The position numbers and the translations under genes are program-made. Shown here one piece after another: positions 36,704 through 49,668 of a stretch of DNA of 64,000 nucleotides (position 1 is the stretch's first letter; each line of letters begins with the position of its first letter). The stretch spans positions 1 through 64,000 of the forward strand of contig DF240078.1 in assembly GCA_000507305.1 (NCBI GenBank), given 5' to 3'. The notes under the pieces are model-generated. The model was not told where the DNA came from and did not search any database. It was given only the letters and a program-made list of their open reading frames with translations. The stretch is from Breviolum minutum Mf 1.05b.01 (lineage: Eukaryota > Sar > Dinophyceae > Suessiales > Symbiodiniaceae).

Positions 36704-38287
36704 GGCCTTGGCATTTCGTGCAAGGTGCTAGAGTGAAAGAAGACCCTTTAAGTCAGAGCCCTCATTTGCGAACCCAGTGAAAGCATTCAAATTGGACAAG
36801 TTCAAAAAAAGGCTTTCCAAGAATAGATTGCAAAGGAGTTCCTCAAATTGGACCATTCCAATGGTTTTGAATAGATTGCAATCAAGATCAGCAAGAAGAC
36901 AAAAAGCCATTAGCAGTTGATTTCCGATCTAAAATCGCCTGAGGGCATAGACTCTATGGATGAGGACATTGTCTGTTTCAAAAGCGGTGGAATGCTTTTC
37001 GTCTCGTTTCCCTTGCTTCACCTTGCACCTTGCTGCACCTGAGCCACCTGGCACGGGTCTTTCTGCGGAGGATGCCCTTGAGCTCAGAGGCCTCCGCTCG
37101 CATAAGACAGTCACCACAATAGCATCTTTGGCAATACCAACCCATATCACTATTCCGTGAATAAACAGATACACTCGGTATCACTGGGTTTGGTGTAAGA
37201 TATATTCTACGTGTAGATCACAATACCAAGTGGGTACAGGTATTGGAGGTTGCAATAAGTATGTACCAATATACCACTCTCAAACTGCAGCGAAAGAATG
37301 ATGAATAAGCGTTAATGAATCCAGTCATTTCATCAAGTGGATGCACTTGATGATTGATTAGTGCGCGCTCTCATGACGTTTTGAATTCCAGCGGGGTCCT
37401 GTGTCACCACGTTGTGACGGTCTGCGCCAGGAGGCTTTTCCTGAGTGAAACACCCTGTTGCATTGCAACGTCCTCGTTGCCCAAAGATGACCAGAACGGC
37501 TGGCACCAATTCAAACTCAAAACATTTTGAAGCCCTTTCACTAACATTTTGCCGCCATAGCCGTCAAGTTGATCAATAGCTCAACACCTACAAGGTCCGA
37601 ACCAGGCGATTCTTGTCGTGGCTGTCCTGCCACCAAAAACCATGGTGGTAAGTTGATTCCATGATGTCAAAGTTGATCAGCCTGATCCAACCACCAAAGC
37701 TGACGTGGCCTTGGAGCTGGGGGCGATGAAAGGTGGATGCGGGATGCCATGCGGCCATGGGTTGGATCCCCTGTGTCTCTGCAGAGGATGCGACATATGC
37801 CTATCGTGCATGCCCGAGTGAAACTCGGCTAAGGGACCCATCCTTAGATAGCATGACATTTGGCTGGTCCAAATTCGTTCATTAAAAACACATAAGTCGA
37901 AACGTTAAGGCCCGGGCTGCCCATTCAAGTATGTGTTGCGGAGGAGAAGGTCCTTCCAAAGCATGTTTTTTTCATTTTGATGTCTGGTGATGATGGCCAC
38001 GCCACCATCAAACAGCAGTGACCCTGCCTCTTTTACCATGCAAATTCGTAGTATATATATATATATATCCATCACCTTTCATCCACCCAAAAGTATCATA
38101 TTATGACGCCTAATCACTTCCAACCAAGTCCAATCCGCTTGAGGTCCTCTGCTTCCAAACTGCTGAAATTCGCATCCGTCCAGTCATTGCTGAGCGTCTG
38201 CTTCGACCTTGCAAAGAATATCAAGCACAAACATGACAAACATAGCATCTGCTCCAAGCTGATCAACTTCAAGCTGCTCCAAGGATC
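36704..38287. other. no clear gene; short (TA)n
   Basis: A (TA) run at about 38051-38068. Minus-strand segments at 38110-38285 (e.g. LSNDWTDANFSSLEAEDL) may belong to the next gene but are not joined. Otherwise nothing. Confidence 0.3.
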
Positions 38288-38644
38288 TCACTTATCAGCT
38301 AGGCGTCTTTCCAGCGCTGAGAGTTGCCTATGAAGCTGTGATGTCTGCTGTGGTATACGTGGCAGAGGTGTACCATCCTCAGAAAACAGATCCTGAGCAT
38401 CACACTGCATGAAGGAGGATTTCAAATTCATATCAGGCCTGCTTCGGCCCAGAATCGGTGTGTAAATAAATGCGAAAAAGTGCAAAAACAAGCAGCTGGT
38501 GAAAAAAACTGTAATTTTAAAATAAGTAGGTAACCATTCATTAACCCATGCGCAGCTTGTCAAGATGACAAGGAGAAAAGGATACCCATGGTACCAAAAC
38601 ACATACAGGTACGAAAAGAGCCTGCGAAAGCTGATAAATTCCAT
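38288..38644 (-). CDS. possible small membrane protein exon
   Basis: A 118-codon frame: an aromatic, hydrophobic N-terminal half with two possible membrane spans (FLLVILTSCAWV and ITVFFTSCLFLHFFAFIY), then a polar C-terminal half ending RQLSALERRLADK. The hydrophobic half is AT-rich and may be intron read-through, leaving only the C-terminal part as a real exon. Confidence 0.3.
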   Translation of the reverse strand: MEFISFRRLFSYLYVFWYHGYPFLLVILTSCAWVNEWLPTYFKITVFFTSCLFLHFFAFIYTPILGRSRPDMNLKSSFMQCDAQDLFSEDGTPLPRIPQQTSQLHRQLSALERRLADK

Positions 38645-41600
38645 GGTCTTCCGCAGGCCCCAATCTTGGCAGGCAGTCGGAGGATAGGAAATCAGTGATT
38701 ATTTGAAGCCGGCCATGGGCTAACTCACCAAATTGCCCAGATTTCTTGAAGGGATTCTGTCAAATGCTGATTCAAACGTAAGCCCTTACAGCAATGTGAA
38801 TTCGAACACTTCGAATCTAGAGACACCTGAGAGAGTGGCTGTACTTTCTCATCATGTAGGCACCCAGGATGCAACATGATCTGGATTGCCCTCGAGAAGA
38901 ATGAATGAGTACCTGCCCCCCAACCAACCTCCGCCCAGACATGTTTCAATACACTTACTCATGACCTGGGTGTTGATTGTGGCAGCATTGCTCGACAGTC
39001 CTCCACCACTTCACATTTCCGTACATTTCCAACGTCTTGAAATATCTTGCAACATCTTGCAACCATCACAAGTGTTCACTACGTCATCGCCCAGCGCACG
39101 CTCTCAGCAGCATTCAGAGCTTCCTCAATGAACCTGAAGGACTCTGACCTTGGTCAACAATGCGTAGCGGCGTAGCGTGACCCGTGACAGCTATGAAAAG
39201 TTGCATTCAGGATCCTTGGATGACACCTGATGGCCTGAGTCCTTCACGAGACCACGTCTCGCGGATCCAGCACTACCTGACATGATGTTGTATTTCGGAA
39301 GTCTTTGTGGTGAGAAGATGCGAAGCAAAATCTTCGACTCCTTCGACTTGACGTTTATTTTGTCCAAACTTTCTACCTCGTATATTTCACCAATTCACCT
39401 GACTCTCAGCATCCACCCAATAATAGGTGAGGTAGACCACACCAATGGACCTCAGGAAATCGTCCAATAGAACCATAGCCGCCATGGCATCCGGCTGAGG
39501 CACAGACTCCCAGTGATTTGGCACCTGGCGACCTGCACAGTTGATGATCCGTGTCACCTGCCGTCAGCAACGCAAGTCGCATCCGAACTGAAGGGAAACT
39601 CCAATGGCTTTCCTAAAAAAAAGGCCTTATTGGACACCACGAACTCGAGGTCCTGGTGAGTCAAACACCCAGCACTAAAGTCTAGGCACCCAGCCCAAGG
39701 TCAGAGGCTTCTAGCAGCCAAGCCCAAGTGAAGTGCAAAGAGAAGTTTTTTTTCGGGTTCAGGGCATTGGTCAATTGCTGGTTTCGGTCTACAGCATTTG
39801 CATTTGACTCACTTCCAGCTGCATCACCCTGCATCACCATGCATCACCTCAGACGAAGAGACACCAGTCATCAGTCATGGAGAAAATTGAGGTGTATTTT
39901 GGGAAGCTTGCCAATCTCCATGCCAAATTTCTGCCGTAAGTCCTAGGCCACCAAGATCACAACTGGCATCCGCCGCCATCAACGGGTGGACTCCTTAGAT
40001 GTTGGCACGAGAGCAGCAATGCCAAACGAGAGCAGCAGTGCACCTCTCGGCCAAGTTGCGCCTGTGCCCCAGCTGGCTGTCTGAAGGCCTTGGCAAGGGG
40101 CCAATACTTCTAGTATCTTCTGGTGATCGACCTCCCATCAGCATCATCCTCTGTAGCATCATGCAGCCAAAGGCACTTGACCAGATCCAGGTGTATGCAT
40201 CGGATGAGCAGACGCTACATGCCCCCCATGACCACCAGGCCCCCCATGAGAGGGGTTGCCCGCGTTGATCCCATGGAAAGGTTGTGAAGCTCCAGCTCCA
40301 AAGCCTCACGAGACATGCACGTGCGGTGACTTGACGTTTGCAGCCATTGACTTGCAACTCCACCTGGAAGACCTTGTGGGCTGGGAGGTTTCCAGTTCTC
40401 AGCAAAGCTCGTCTGGGCAACGGCGCCACGGTGCATATGCTGCGTAAATGACATCATTTTGTTCTCTACGACCTTTTCAAGAAGCATCGTGGCTTCATTT
40501 CAACCGCGTCCCAATTTCAACTCTCCAGAGCTTAAAGCTGCCCCCAAACTGCCTGAGCTTCGGGAACCTCCGAAGTGAAGCTTCTCACTGGGCGCTGTGC
40601 CATAGGAACCGCTGCCTTTGAATGGATACATCCAAAATTCAAACCAGAAAAAAATTGCCTATTCACTTACTCTACCTTAGGCTAGAGACATGCTAAGTTA
40701 GTAAAGTAACTTCTTATAAGTATCATTGTTTCATTTTGGTCAGTCCGAGGCAAGATTGGCCCAGACTGACAATGCCTTTGAAACAGACAACATCATTAAG
40801 ATCCGTCAAGTGTGTCCCTTTCATCGAATAAAAAAATCATTTTAAGAAATCCCAAACGAACCACAACCCATGCTCCCGTGAGCTCTGCAACCTGCCACAG
40901 GGCCACTCCAAAAACCCTCCCGGGCGGGTGCCTCACCATAGGGGGAGTCAGTAAAGCCCCGCAGACGGACGCCTGGGACCTGTCAAAAAATTGGTGTTAT
41001 GAAGTGCCAAGTTTCAAGTTTGTAAGAGGTAGTTACTCCTATGATTTCCTAAGTCAGTCATAAACAATGGAAAGAAGCTACGAAGGTCTCCAGGCGGGCA
41101 AGAGCTCAAAGTGATACAGACCAAATCAACAACTCTTTCCACCAAGCGACTGGCATGTCCTCGATGCCCTTGCCACCTTTGGCTCTAGGTTGATCCTTGG
41201 CCGGCACCAGGCGTTTCTGCGGTCCAACCATCCTGGAAGAACACCAAGCCACCAATCAACTTTTGCCAAGTTTCTGAAAATCGAACCACCAACCTGAGTT
41301 TTACACAAAAATCAGCTAAATTTTGGGATATCTTATCAGAATATCAACTATTTTCAAAGTGCTCGCCAAGCAGCTGCAAATTTGGTGCAGTCTCTTGGCC
41401 ATTCAGTCGCTCAACACCTGGGACCACATCAGATTTTGACAAATCCAAAACCTCGACATCTCTATCGCCCTGAGATGACGACACCAAGTCGCTTCTTCGA
41501 GACTATTCATTCGCACCAGCGCCACAGTGTCACCTACCACTGACATCGCTTGGCATTCCATATTTTTCAATGTTTCTATCATATTCCGTAATCATATTCC

Positions 41601-41728
41601 ATCATTGCAGTCCCTCACTGATCTCTGGCATCAAAAAAATCCCAGGCCTTTCTTTCCATTGGTATCTAAGACCTTCACCTTAGAAACCAATATCATCAAC
41701 TCATCAACATATGTCCAGAATTATCTTT
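38645..41728. other. no gene supported
   Basis: Overlapping frames at 39995-40487 on both strands have similar composition, so orientation cannot be decided. No splice-bounded exon or domain was recognised; no arrays. Confidence 0.3.
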
Positions 41729-42920
41729 TCAAGTTTCAAGTCTTTCAGAGGGGCTGGCAAAAGCAACTCCGGCAAACTGGCCGAAGAATGCTGTTATGGT
41801 TTCCTGAGCATCATGGTCAAAAAGGTGGCAAAACATCAACAAAGAACTGTCCATGGTAGGCTTTTCTTGCCGAGTTTCCATGGTGCTCCCAGGAGGCAAG
41901 CCCATCACAAAGAGACTCTCGGATGGAATGGTCCTTGGATTCATCTCACCATAACCACAAAGCTTGAGCAATTGAGATGTCACAGCCACAGATTTAAGCC
42001 AAGCCCATGGAGTTCTCTCCAACACACTGCCAATGTCAACCAAGTTGCGGCCGCTCGGAGAGAGTGGTGGTCATAATCTGACCCTCGGTTGCGGTTGAAC
42101 TGCATGATACACTCAGTGAAGCGATGAATGAATGGCGTAACCCTGCGTAAGAAGGTTGCTGTTGCATATCATCTGGCTATGTCTGCCCAAACTGAAGTAC
42201 TTAGTCAGCCAATCCAGAAACTTGAAAGAATGACAAACGCTGTCATTATAGGGGGGATTTCCCAATCACAGAAATCTCCCAAACCGCAGTAAACTTAGCC
42301 TCATACCCCCCAAGACTCAAGACCCGGCACCTTGGCCGCCATAGCACTAGAAGACAGCAGCGTACGGATCTTGATCCCTCGGTGGACCATTCCATCGGTC
42401 ATCCGAATGGCCTCAAATTGGGTTCAAAACTTGGCCACTGTAAAAATCTGAGGTTGAACAAAACTGCGTTGGATTTGTTGGATTTTGTTGGATGTGTCGA
42501 TGTCCCTTTCAGTGGGTCTGGCGATCGACCATACCTCATTGAAGATGCTGACAAGACGCATGCTGTGCCTCCTCGGGGAATCGAAAGCGGGCCAAGGCAT
42601 AACCTGTCACAAAATCCTAACCCGAACAGAAAGCGAAAGAGGATCCCTCCCGTGATAGGCCAGGAGTGACTCGACGTTTCGCCGCCTTGTCCATCTGGCT
42701 TCCCCTCACAGCACACCTAAACAAACTGAAATCAATTGCCGGAAGTGCAGCATAGCCGAAAGGCTGAGGACAGGGCCTTCACTGTTGTTAGACCCATGTC
42801 TTTGAAGATTTCTCTCACAGACTCCTGCATTTTTTCAGCATTGTGGATATTGTTGCTTCCTTCTTTGAGAAAGCGAGTGGGCAGGCGAGTGGCCAGAGAG
42901 GTTCCGAATGCACTAAGCAC
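41729..42920 (-). CDS. possible unrecognised multi-exon gene
   Basis: Minus-strand segments with coding-like composition: 41870-42020 (WLKSVAVTSQLLKLCGYG, SESLFVMGLPPGS), 42510-42590 (MRLVSIFNE directly before GTATGG) and about 42795-42845 (after GCAG: ESVREIFKDMGLTT, before GTGAAGG). Spacing and strand fit the tandem series. No family recognised; phases unresolved. Confidence 0.25.
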
Positions 42921-43190
42921 ACAATTAAGGCTGGCATTCGCTCCTCATCTGTGTTTGCGCGCAGCCCGCTAACAAAAACCTCACCTGAGAGATTTTCAAA
43001 ATGGGCAAGAGAATGTGCCTCAACAGGTTGGAAGGAAATTCATGTTGTGAGGAGGGGAGCCTCTGGGAATAGAATTGGATATATACTAGAGCCGCACGAG
43101 GCGGTGGCGGAAGTTTCAAGAATAGGAAACGTATAGGAGAGATTGGTTGTTCTGAATCACGGATGACAAAGCGAAAACATTGATGGATCT

Positions 43191-43552
43191 GACTAACTGC
43201 CGAACTGTCTAACTGATTAACTGACTAACTGACTAACTGGCTAGTTAGTTAGTGAGTTAGCTAGTTAGTTAGTTAGTTAGCTAGTTAGTTAGTTAGTTAG
43301 TTAGCTAGTTACTTCGTGTGAGTGAGTTAGTTAGTTGGTTAGTTAGTTAGTTAGTTAATTAGTTAGTTAGTTACTTAGTTAGTTAGCTAGCTAGTTAGTA
43401 GTTAGTTAGCTAGTTAGTTAGTTAGTTAATTAGTTTGTTAGTGAGTGAGTTAGTTAGTCAGTCAGTCAATTAGTTAGTTAGCTGACGAAATAGTTAGTTA
43501 GTTAGTTAGTTAGTTACTTAGTTAGTCAGTTAGTGAGCTAGTCAGTTAGAAA
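43191..43552. repeat. degenerate (TTAG)n array with an orientation switch
   Basis: About 360 bp of GTTA/TTAG units with GCTA, GTGA and GTCA variants. The first 50 bases carry the complementary unit (CTAACTGACTAACT), then the array flips near 43241 to AGTTAGTTAG and continues. This makes a potential long hairpin at the switch point. Confidence 0.93.
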
Positions 43553-43874
43553 CGTTTCAAAATGCTGCAAAATGCAGGTGTTTTCAACATTTTGACCTGC
43601 AAATGTGCTTCGCGCCACAGCGGCGTGCCATTTTTCACCTGTCTGCCAGAACAGCTACCTCCGCACCCGCCGCTTTAGCGAGGCTACTTTTCGAACATCA
43701 GGAACCACGAATCATTGAAAAAACACAGCGATTCGCGACGTCCCTAACATTTTTCGCACGTGTACCTTCTTTCTACTGACTCTACACGCGTGTGGATCTC
43801 CTTTCTGCTGACTTGACATCTCTACTCTGCTTGACACCTCTACTCTGCTTTTCAACTCTGCATATTGTCGGAAG

Positions 43875-44550
43875 TTAGACTTCTAAACTTCCTTCGATAA
43901 TTGGATCAATCTTCACCAAGTGGCGGTTGTCAGCCGGGATGGTCATAGGGTTGAGCTTGCCACCCTTGCCCTGGCCAGGGATATTATCAAAAAAGGGCCG
44001 AGTGCGGATGATTGAGGCATCCGTCTTCCGGTCCTTCCCATCTTCCGGAGGAGGCCGATCATTATCTGCGAACTTCACCTAAGTCAAGAGTTGCAAGCGC
44101 TGAACACCGTGGACAAATCTCATTTCTTGTTGAATGCCTGAAGTAGTAATGAGTGCATGGCGGTAATGCAGGCACCGCCGACATCGTACCTGCAGCTAAA
44201 GTGGTCAACACTTGGGTAACTTGATTCAACTTCAGTTGTTGATTAGCTTAGCAACTGAGACCTGTACCCATCAAGATTTCTGACTGCTGCGGCCGCATGC
44301 GAAGGATCGCCATACCTTTCAATGTCCAACCCCTCTGGAAGAATCTCATGGAATCTCATGCCATCTCAAGCCTGACATCGATTTACAAATCTCCACCAAG
44401 CAACTTGACGAAAGCATAGCCAAAGCCGCCCTGTCTTCTTGATGGGCATACCTCCCGAAGCCCATCTGACCAGCCAGAACCGACCCCCTTCCTCCCAGTT
44501 TCAGCTCGGGTCACCCGTGAGGACCAGATCCGGCCGTAGCGATCAAACAG
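43875..44550 (-). CDS. RRM-type RNA-binding protein, C-terminal part
   Basis: Single-stranded RNA binding by family. Exons: from 44550 (after TTCAG) LFDRYGRIWSSRV, helix 1 and strand 2 of an RRM; from 44430 (after GACAG) GGFGYAFVKLL, the RNP1 motif with its aromatic residues; a segment at about 44280-44320 YGDPSHAAAAVRNLDG, helix 2; and from 44078 (after CTTAG) VKFADNDRPPPEDGKD, strand 4, followed by a Gly/Pro/Lys-rich tail to the stop at 43875. The RNP2 strand and N-terminus lie upstream and were not found. The pattern VKFADN after strand 4 resembles CELF-like RRMs. Phase between the middle exons is not fully resolved. Confidence 0.62.
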
Positions 44551-45424
44551 CTGAAAAAGGTGCGCATCATTGAAGCCTGATTTCCATTGAGTTCCCTGGT
44601 TTCATCATGACATCATCCAAACTCCAATGATGCGAAAAGATTGAACGGTCATGCTGAAGCTATGCCCTACTGGCAATCACTCACTCTGGACTCTGAATCA
44701 ACAAGATGCAAAAGGATGCCGAACAATTAAAAGGAGACGTTGAAAAACAAAAAAAACGACAAAAGCGCGCAAGTCTTTTAGCAATTCAGCGATGCTGTTA
44801 GTTGTGTATGTGCCCTCTACCAACCCTAGTCTTCATCATTTGATGCGGAACAGCTGTCTAGCAATCGAGGGAGCCTGGTGGCAGTCCAGCAACATAGAGG
44901 TTCCTGGGGGACAGGAAGACATCGTCTCATTCAATGTCTATGCTGATGGTTGACATGTACGACATCACGTCCTTTGTCGATATCTGAGCTATACAGGACT
45001 GGTGACTGAATAGCCAAGTGGCGTCCCCACGTAGGACATCGCTACCTGCACAAACTCTCAGATTGTACCACGCTGATGGGCTGCAAACCTTTGCAAACAG
45101 AAAGCTTTTACCCACAGCATTCAGTCACGATTCATTCCATGCAACACCGGACTGGGCGGAAATTTTCGGATGCTAGTGATGCTAGTCACAGGTTTATGAA
45201 GTTTATGAGAAGACTCACTGACAACACGTCCTTGCCTCTGTTACGCCATAGGCATGATGCCATGGCTGTTCGCCCAAAGGGCTGGAGCCCAGCTGCGGTT
45301 CGGCAAGGTCCCATGATGTGATGCGACATCGACATGACGACATGACAACAGAGGTTGAAACAACTTCCTAACAAAGCATAGCAGCACAGGATTCAAAGGT
45401 TCCTGTGCAGCCAAGGCATCACCA
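44551..45424. other. upstream part of RRM gene; no exon placed
   Basis: The missing N-terminal RRM exon should be here but was not recognised. Frames at 44927-45115 (minus) and 45076-45321 (plus) have no support. Confidence 0.3.
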
Positions 45425-46092
45425 ATGAAGAGTCCATCCTGCCGAAATCACAATGAGATTGTCGGAAAGCAGGTGCTTTCATACGACTCTGTGGTTATGG
45501 TCGTAGGTCAGCCGGACAACCAGCCAAACTACGAATGGCTGACAGATCCGATGACCGAAGCACACCTTGACTTTGACTGCTCCGAGGATTTCGTAACCTT
45601 CATCGGAGACAACGTTGCACAAGCCAGGGTTAAATGTGGCACAAATCAAGTACTCAAAAGCTTCCAAAATGTCTCCCTCCATTTGTGTGTCTGTGTGCAT
45701 GTCAATTTAAATTCAGTTTTGATTAATTATTCCAGCAGTATAGCCGGTGTGATGATGTCAAATTGTATACCTTATCTTGACATTTATATATATTTAAATA
45801 ACCACATATATAACTTATCTACCTACTTCTTGCATCGCTTAGATGCTTCATCTCACCCGTGGCCATCCCTGAGCTGTGGTCCCCCACCGAGCCCATCCCC
45901 CGACATCGTCTGCCAGCATCTCGGAGATCCCCAGCGGAGAGCCGATTGGAGCAGCGAAGTCAAAAACCCGAAAAAAGCGGCGCTTTGGGCGTTTTTGTTG
46001 AACATGTTTTGAATCTTTTTGAAGCTTCGAGTGATTTGAAACATGTTGTTAATGTTGTTAGTTGGATGCATTTGGTACAAGTAAACAATTGA
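45425..46092 (+). CDS. possible plus-strand gene
   Basis: A plus-strand frame from 45425 reads EIVGKQVLSYDSVVMVVG, YEWLTDPMTEAHLDFDCS and is followed at 45650 by GTACTC. A second open segment, 45845-46092, lies in another frame (SSDLKHVVNVVSWMHLV, then stop). The simple join at CTTAG is out of phase for the longer frame, so the model is incomplete. If real, it converges on the minus-strand frame ending at 46106. No family recognised. Confidence 0.25.
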
Positions 46093-46105
46093 TCACATTC
46101 ATATC

Positions 46106-46456
46106 TTAATAAATGAAGTAACGAGAGTCTAATAAACACTTTTGTGCTATCTGTCGGTGGTTTGACTGAGGTCTTGGAAATGTAGCTAATGATGTTCCAC
46201 CTCTGGTTTCATGGCGAAGGTGTTCTTCACCGACTCGAGCCAAGGTCAGCATCAGGTTGCGGCAGTTGAAGAGAACAAGAGGCCAATCAAAAAATTTTTC
46301 GTTCACTGGTTCATTGCCCATCAAAAACGGCATGCCAGGGGATATCAAGCCATTCAAATTCGTGTTTTCTGATTCTCTTTGACTTGCCCACATCACTTTG
46401 GATCTGGTGGCCAGGCCAAACCTTGGGATGTCAAAACACGGGCCATGTGGAAGCAT
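46106..46456 (-). CDS. unrecognised ORF, probable terminal exon
   Basis: A 116-codon frame with good composition in its first two-thirds (VMWASQRESENTNLNGL, FLMGNEPVNEKFFDWPLV, NLMLTLARVGEEHLRHE). No family recognised. An upstream minus-strand segment at about 46680-46800 could be its preceding exon. Confidence 0.33.
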   Translation of the reverse strand: MLPHGPCFDIPRFGLATRSKVMWASQRESENTNLNGLISPGMPFLMGNEPVNEKFFDWPLVLFNCRNLMLTLARVGEEHLRHETRGGTSLATFPRPQSNHRQIAQKCLLDSRYFIY

Positions 46457-46580
46457 ATCATTTGGATGTCCTACTGTCTGGGGTCCCAGCGAACGTCATC
46501 ATGCGCCGAGGCTGGGATCCATTTCAGATAACCTCAAACAATCAGCATGCTGGCATCGTCCTCATTCAACATGATTCATC

Positions 46581-46628
46581 ATGAGTCTATTGAGTCTATT
46601 GAGTCTATTGAGTCTATTGAGTCTATTG
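46581..46628. repeat. 9-bp tandem repeat (GAGTCTATT), about 5 units
   Basis: Perfect head-to-tail copies of GAGTCTATT followed by a decayed copy. In frame on the plus strand it would read (ESI)n, on the minus strand (DSI)n; both are probably artefacts. Confidence 0.9.
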
Positions 46629-46860
46629 AATTATTGTGCTGTATTATTGTCATATATATTATCCACTTTGGAGAAGCCCGATGGAAGCCCCTGAGCCCCC
46701 TCAAGCCTTCGAGAAGAAATCGGCTGTCACACTTCCATCGTTCATACAACTCGCTTCGCGAGCCCACCTGGGAGTCTGTGGAGGAGCCGTGGCCATGAGC
46801 ATCGCGGAGGAGCCGTAGGTGACTAAGCTAGGAGCTCTGAATTGCCACAACGGACTCACC

Positions 46861-47008
46861 TCATCGTGTCATGTCAATCTGACATTTCACCATGGCTGCA
46901 TTCAAAATGCATTCCAAGCCAAGATCCCCGGCAACCGCAGAAACCCTGGGATTGGTAGCCGCCTCGGACAGTCTGTGAGCATCTTGGAACAGCAGTTGAG
47001 CTTCTTCA
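46861..47008 (-). CDS. unrecognised terminal exon
   Basis: After a CTTACAG acceptor the frame reads EEAQLLFQDAHRLSEAATNP, VSAVAGDLGLECILNAAMV and stops at 46861. Helical, Ala-rich, with clear coding composition. Upstream, 47090-47200 is open in several frames and its exon could not be chosen. Confidence 0.35.
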
Positions 47009-47509
47009 CTGTAAGTGCAGCACATGTAGAAGCAAAGTTGGCTTCGCCAACAGCTTGTCCTCATGGGTCTCAAACTCAACCAGCAAAAATCCCAGAGGGA
47101 GAAGTAAAGATTTTGGTAACCAAAACGAACGTCTCCTTCCCAGGAAGGTGTGGTATGACCATTCCCTCCAGCAATGCCTTGGCACCACAGCCCCAGATGC
47201 AAATCAAATCCACACCTCATCGCTCTGCAACAGCGTTCCAGGTGGCCCTCCCTTCACTCATCGACCCAGCAGATTTGGTCTCCAAAAAGGACCGTGACAG
47301 GAAGAAAAACCTCTACAAGTGGTCACGGGATGGCCGGCACAACTGCCCAGCTCTGTACATAGAAACCGTCCTGTCTCCTGCCGCACGAAGTCAGAATTTC
47401 TCCGAGCTTCCTTAGGCGTAGGAGCCATATATTCTGCTGCAGTCTGTTTTACAAAAGTCTACACAAAAAAAGTCTATAGACTAGAAACTGTTCTAAGTTC
47501 TAATCATAT

Positions 47510-49468
47510 CTAACCTAAGCTCCTGCCATCTTTACTTGATGTGGCAGGTTGGAGCGTGCCAAACTCAGCAGAACTTTTGTCGCTTGGCTGACACCTCCGG
47601 AAGCACGCACGCAAGGCCTGTGCACACTTCATCGCACTCTCTTTGAAACTGGGGCTTGTCGTCACGTCCCTCAAGGCGTCAGCGGTTGCTGTCCGATATG
47701 AAGTTAAATCGGCAGCTGCTTGCTCTAGGCCTCGCACGGGCCGATCCACTTTCAAACCAATATTCAAGGATTCAGCTTTGCCAGCGTTGATCGGTTGGTC
47801 AGCAAAGCCAGGACAAACCACCAGGGGAACTCCGATGGACAATGCTTCCATGAAGCTATTCTGTCCCCCATGGGTTAAGAAAACATCTACTCCCAGTCTC
47901 AGCAAATCCACCTGCGGAAGCATTTGAGCACAAAAGGAATTTGGAGGTACATGGAGCCCTTCCAATGCATCCGCTTGGGGTCCCAGTGCTACCAAAATCA
48001 ACGGAGCATCAATCGAGTTCGACTGGTCACCAAAGACATCAAAGGCTGCCTGCCATGCTGCTTGGCACAGTTGACGTCCTGAGATGCCTACCGGCTCACC
48101 ATTGACAATAAGGTGAGCATTCCAACCATAATCAGGATGATCGCCGGTGATCATCGTTCCAAGACTCACCAAGACCACTTTGCGCCCCGCTGCCCGTGCA
48201 TCACGAGTCAAATTCAAAGCTTTTGTCTCAGACTCATGACCTACAGACTGTACATGATCATGAGCCTCCTGAGCATCAAACTTGTGAGCACCTGCTCGTT
48301 TTGCACCGGGTTTGTCCAGCAAAGGGCCCAAATATACAAAGTGGTGCCCCGCATAAGCATCCGCCATTTCTTGAGACATGGGATCTGCCAAGAATTCGGC
48401 CGTTGTTACCATGGTCACATTGCACATTAAGCAACTTCTCATGACACCCAAGGGTCTCACACCATCTTCCACCGTAAGGTGAAGCCCATAAGTTGCCTTC
48501 AACCGCTCTAAGCAATCGAGAAGTCCTGATGGCTTTAACCCTGGGCTACTGAGGACCTGAGGACAACCTGTGGCGGGACTGATGGAAATAGTAGTGCATG
48601 CTTGTAAGCTTTAAACATATGAATAAAAGAAACCTGATTCGTACATGTTTTTTGGAAACCTAAGAATAGCTTGCACCTTGACCCCGCTTCCCAACCCTTC
48701 CAAACTTTGGCAGTACCCAAGTAGAAAACTCCCCAGAAGCTCAAGTCCTTGAAACTGAGACCTCTCTCGCCACACCTCCTCAGCAGTCATGCCCAATGAC
48801 TGCAAAATGTTGCTCCAGGCCGGTTGCATACTACCTGAGAGAAAAACTTTGGCGGCTCAATCAACCAGAAAGGAATCTATTTGTTCAAGATTTGTTCATG
48901 TTTATGTGCAGTCTGTATTTCACATGGGTATTTCGGGTATTTGTCTGTTTTTGTGTATCATGATGTACACCTTCAACTTCAAAGATTCGTTTCACAAGAT
49001 CAAGGTACCAGGACCCGCAGTGGTCAGCAGTGCTGCGCAAGGAATTTGAGCGACTTTGGCTGCCAAGGGAGCTTCCAAACTAATAAGGGGATCGCACAGC
49101 ACAGCCTGTGCCTGGATCTTGTGAAGCCATCGTAATGTACCAGGCAACATCAATTCTACGGCCAATTCCCTCAGTTTCAACCTGGCATTTGACAAGCTCT
49201 CACCCTTCATGCCATGTTCCTCCTGTAAAGATCCTAAAGCACCATACATAGAGGGATCCCGACCTACAAAGAGCTCTGGTTGAGCTTCGATGTCACTATG
49301 GAACACCGCACCTGTATCTTCAATAGCTTCTCTCATCTGTTCACGGCAGAGATAATGTACCTCATGGCCTTCTTGCACCAGAGCCCTTGCCACTGGGAAA
49401 GATGGATTGATGTGACCAGATGCCATTGGAAATACAAAGGCAAAGCTGCAACGGTTTTCACTCGCCAT
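47510..49468 (-). CDS. family 1 (UGT-like, GT-B) glycosyltransferase, three exons, complete
   Basis: Transfers a sugar from a nucleotide-sugar donor to a small lipophilic acceptor (family knowledge; substrate unknown). Exons 49009-49468 (ATG at 49468), 48677-48834 and 47510-48532 join in phase with GT-AG introns, giving about 546 residues. The N-terminal half opens FVFPMASGHINPSFPVARAL; the His of SGHINP is the expected catalytic base. The C-terminal half has VVLVSLGTM, the entry to the donor-binding fold, and the donor signature FLTHGGQNSFMEALSIGVPL, then VVCPGFADQPINA. No signal peptide or C-terminal membrane anchor is visible, unlike animal UGTs; it is closer to bacterial macrolide-type enzymes and sterol glucosyltransferases. 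The 48677 donor could instead lie a few bases upstream. Confidence 0.87.
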
Positions 49469-49668
49469 GACTCAGCAAGGAACAGTCTCAACCACGTACT
49501 TTCGAAGATTACATAAATGGAATCTTGCAATAAGAAATGCACTTGTCCGAGCCCAAAAACCACGGTCCATCAACCAAATTCACAATGACTCCAACGCCAG
49601 TCTGCACAATTACAACCATCAGTTTTTGTCATGATAATTCTTGGCTAGCGCAATGAGCCAAAAGAAAT

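Noticed and set aside
43191-43552. Internal telomere repeat
   Set aside because: The unit is TTAG with many variants, not the TTTAGGG-type repeat known for dinoflagellates, and it changes orientation.
47055-47415. Long plus-strand frame opposite 46861-47220
   Set aside because: The minus strand has a splice acceptor and better composition in part of this stretch; the plus frame has no supporting feature.
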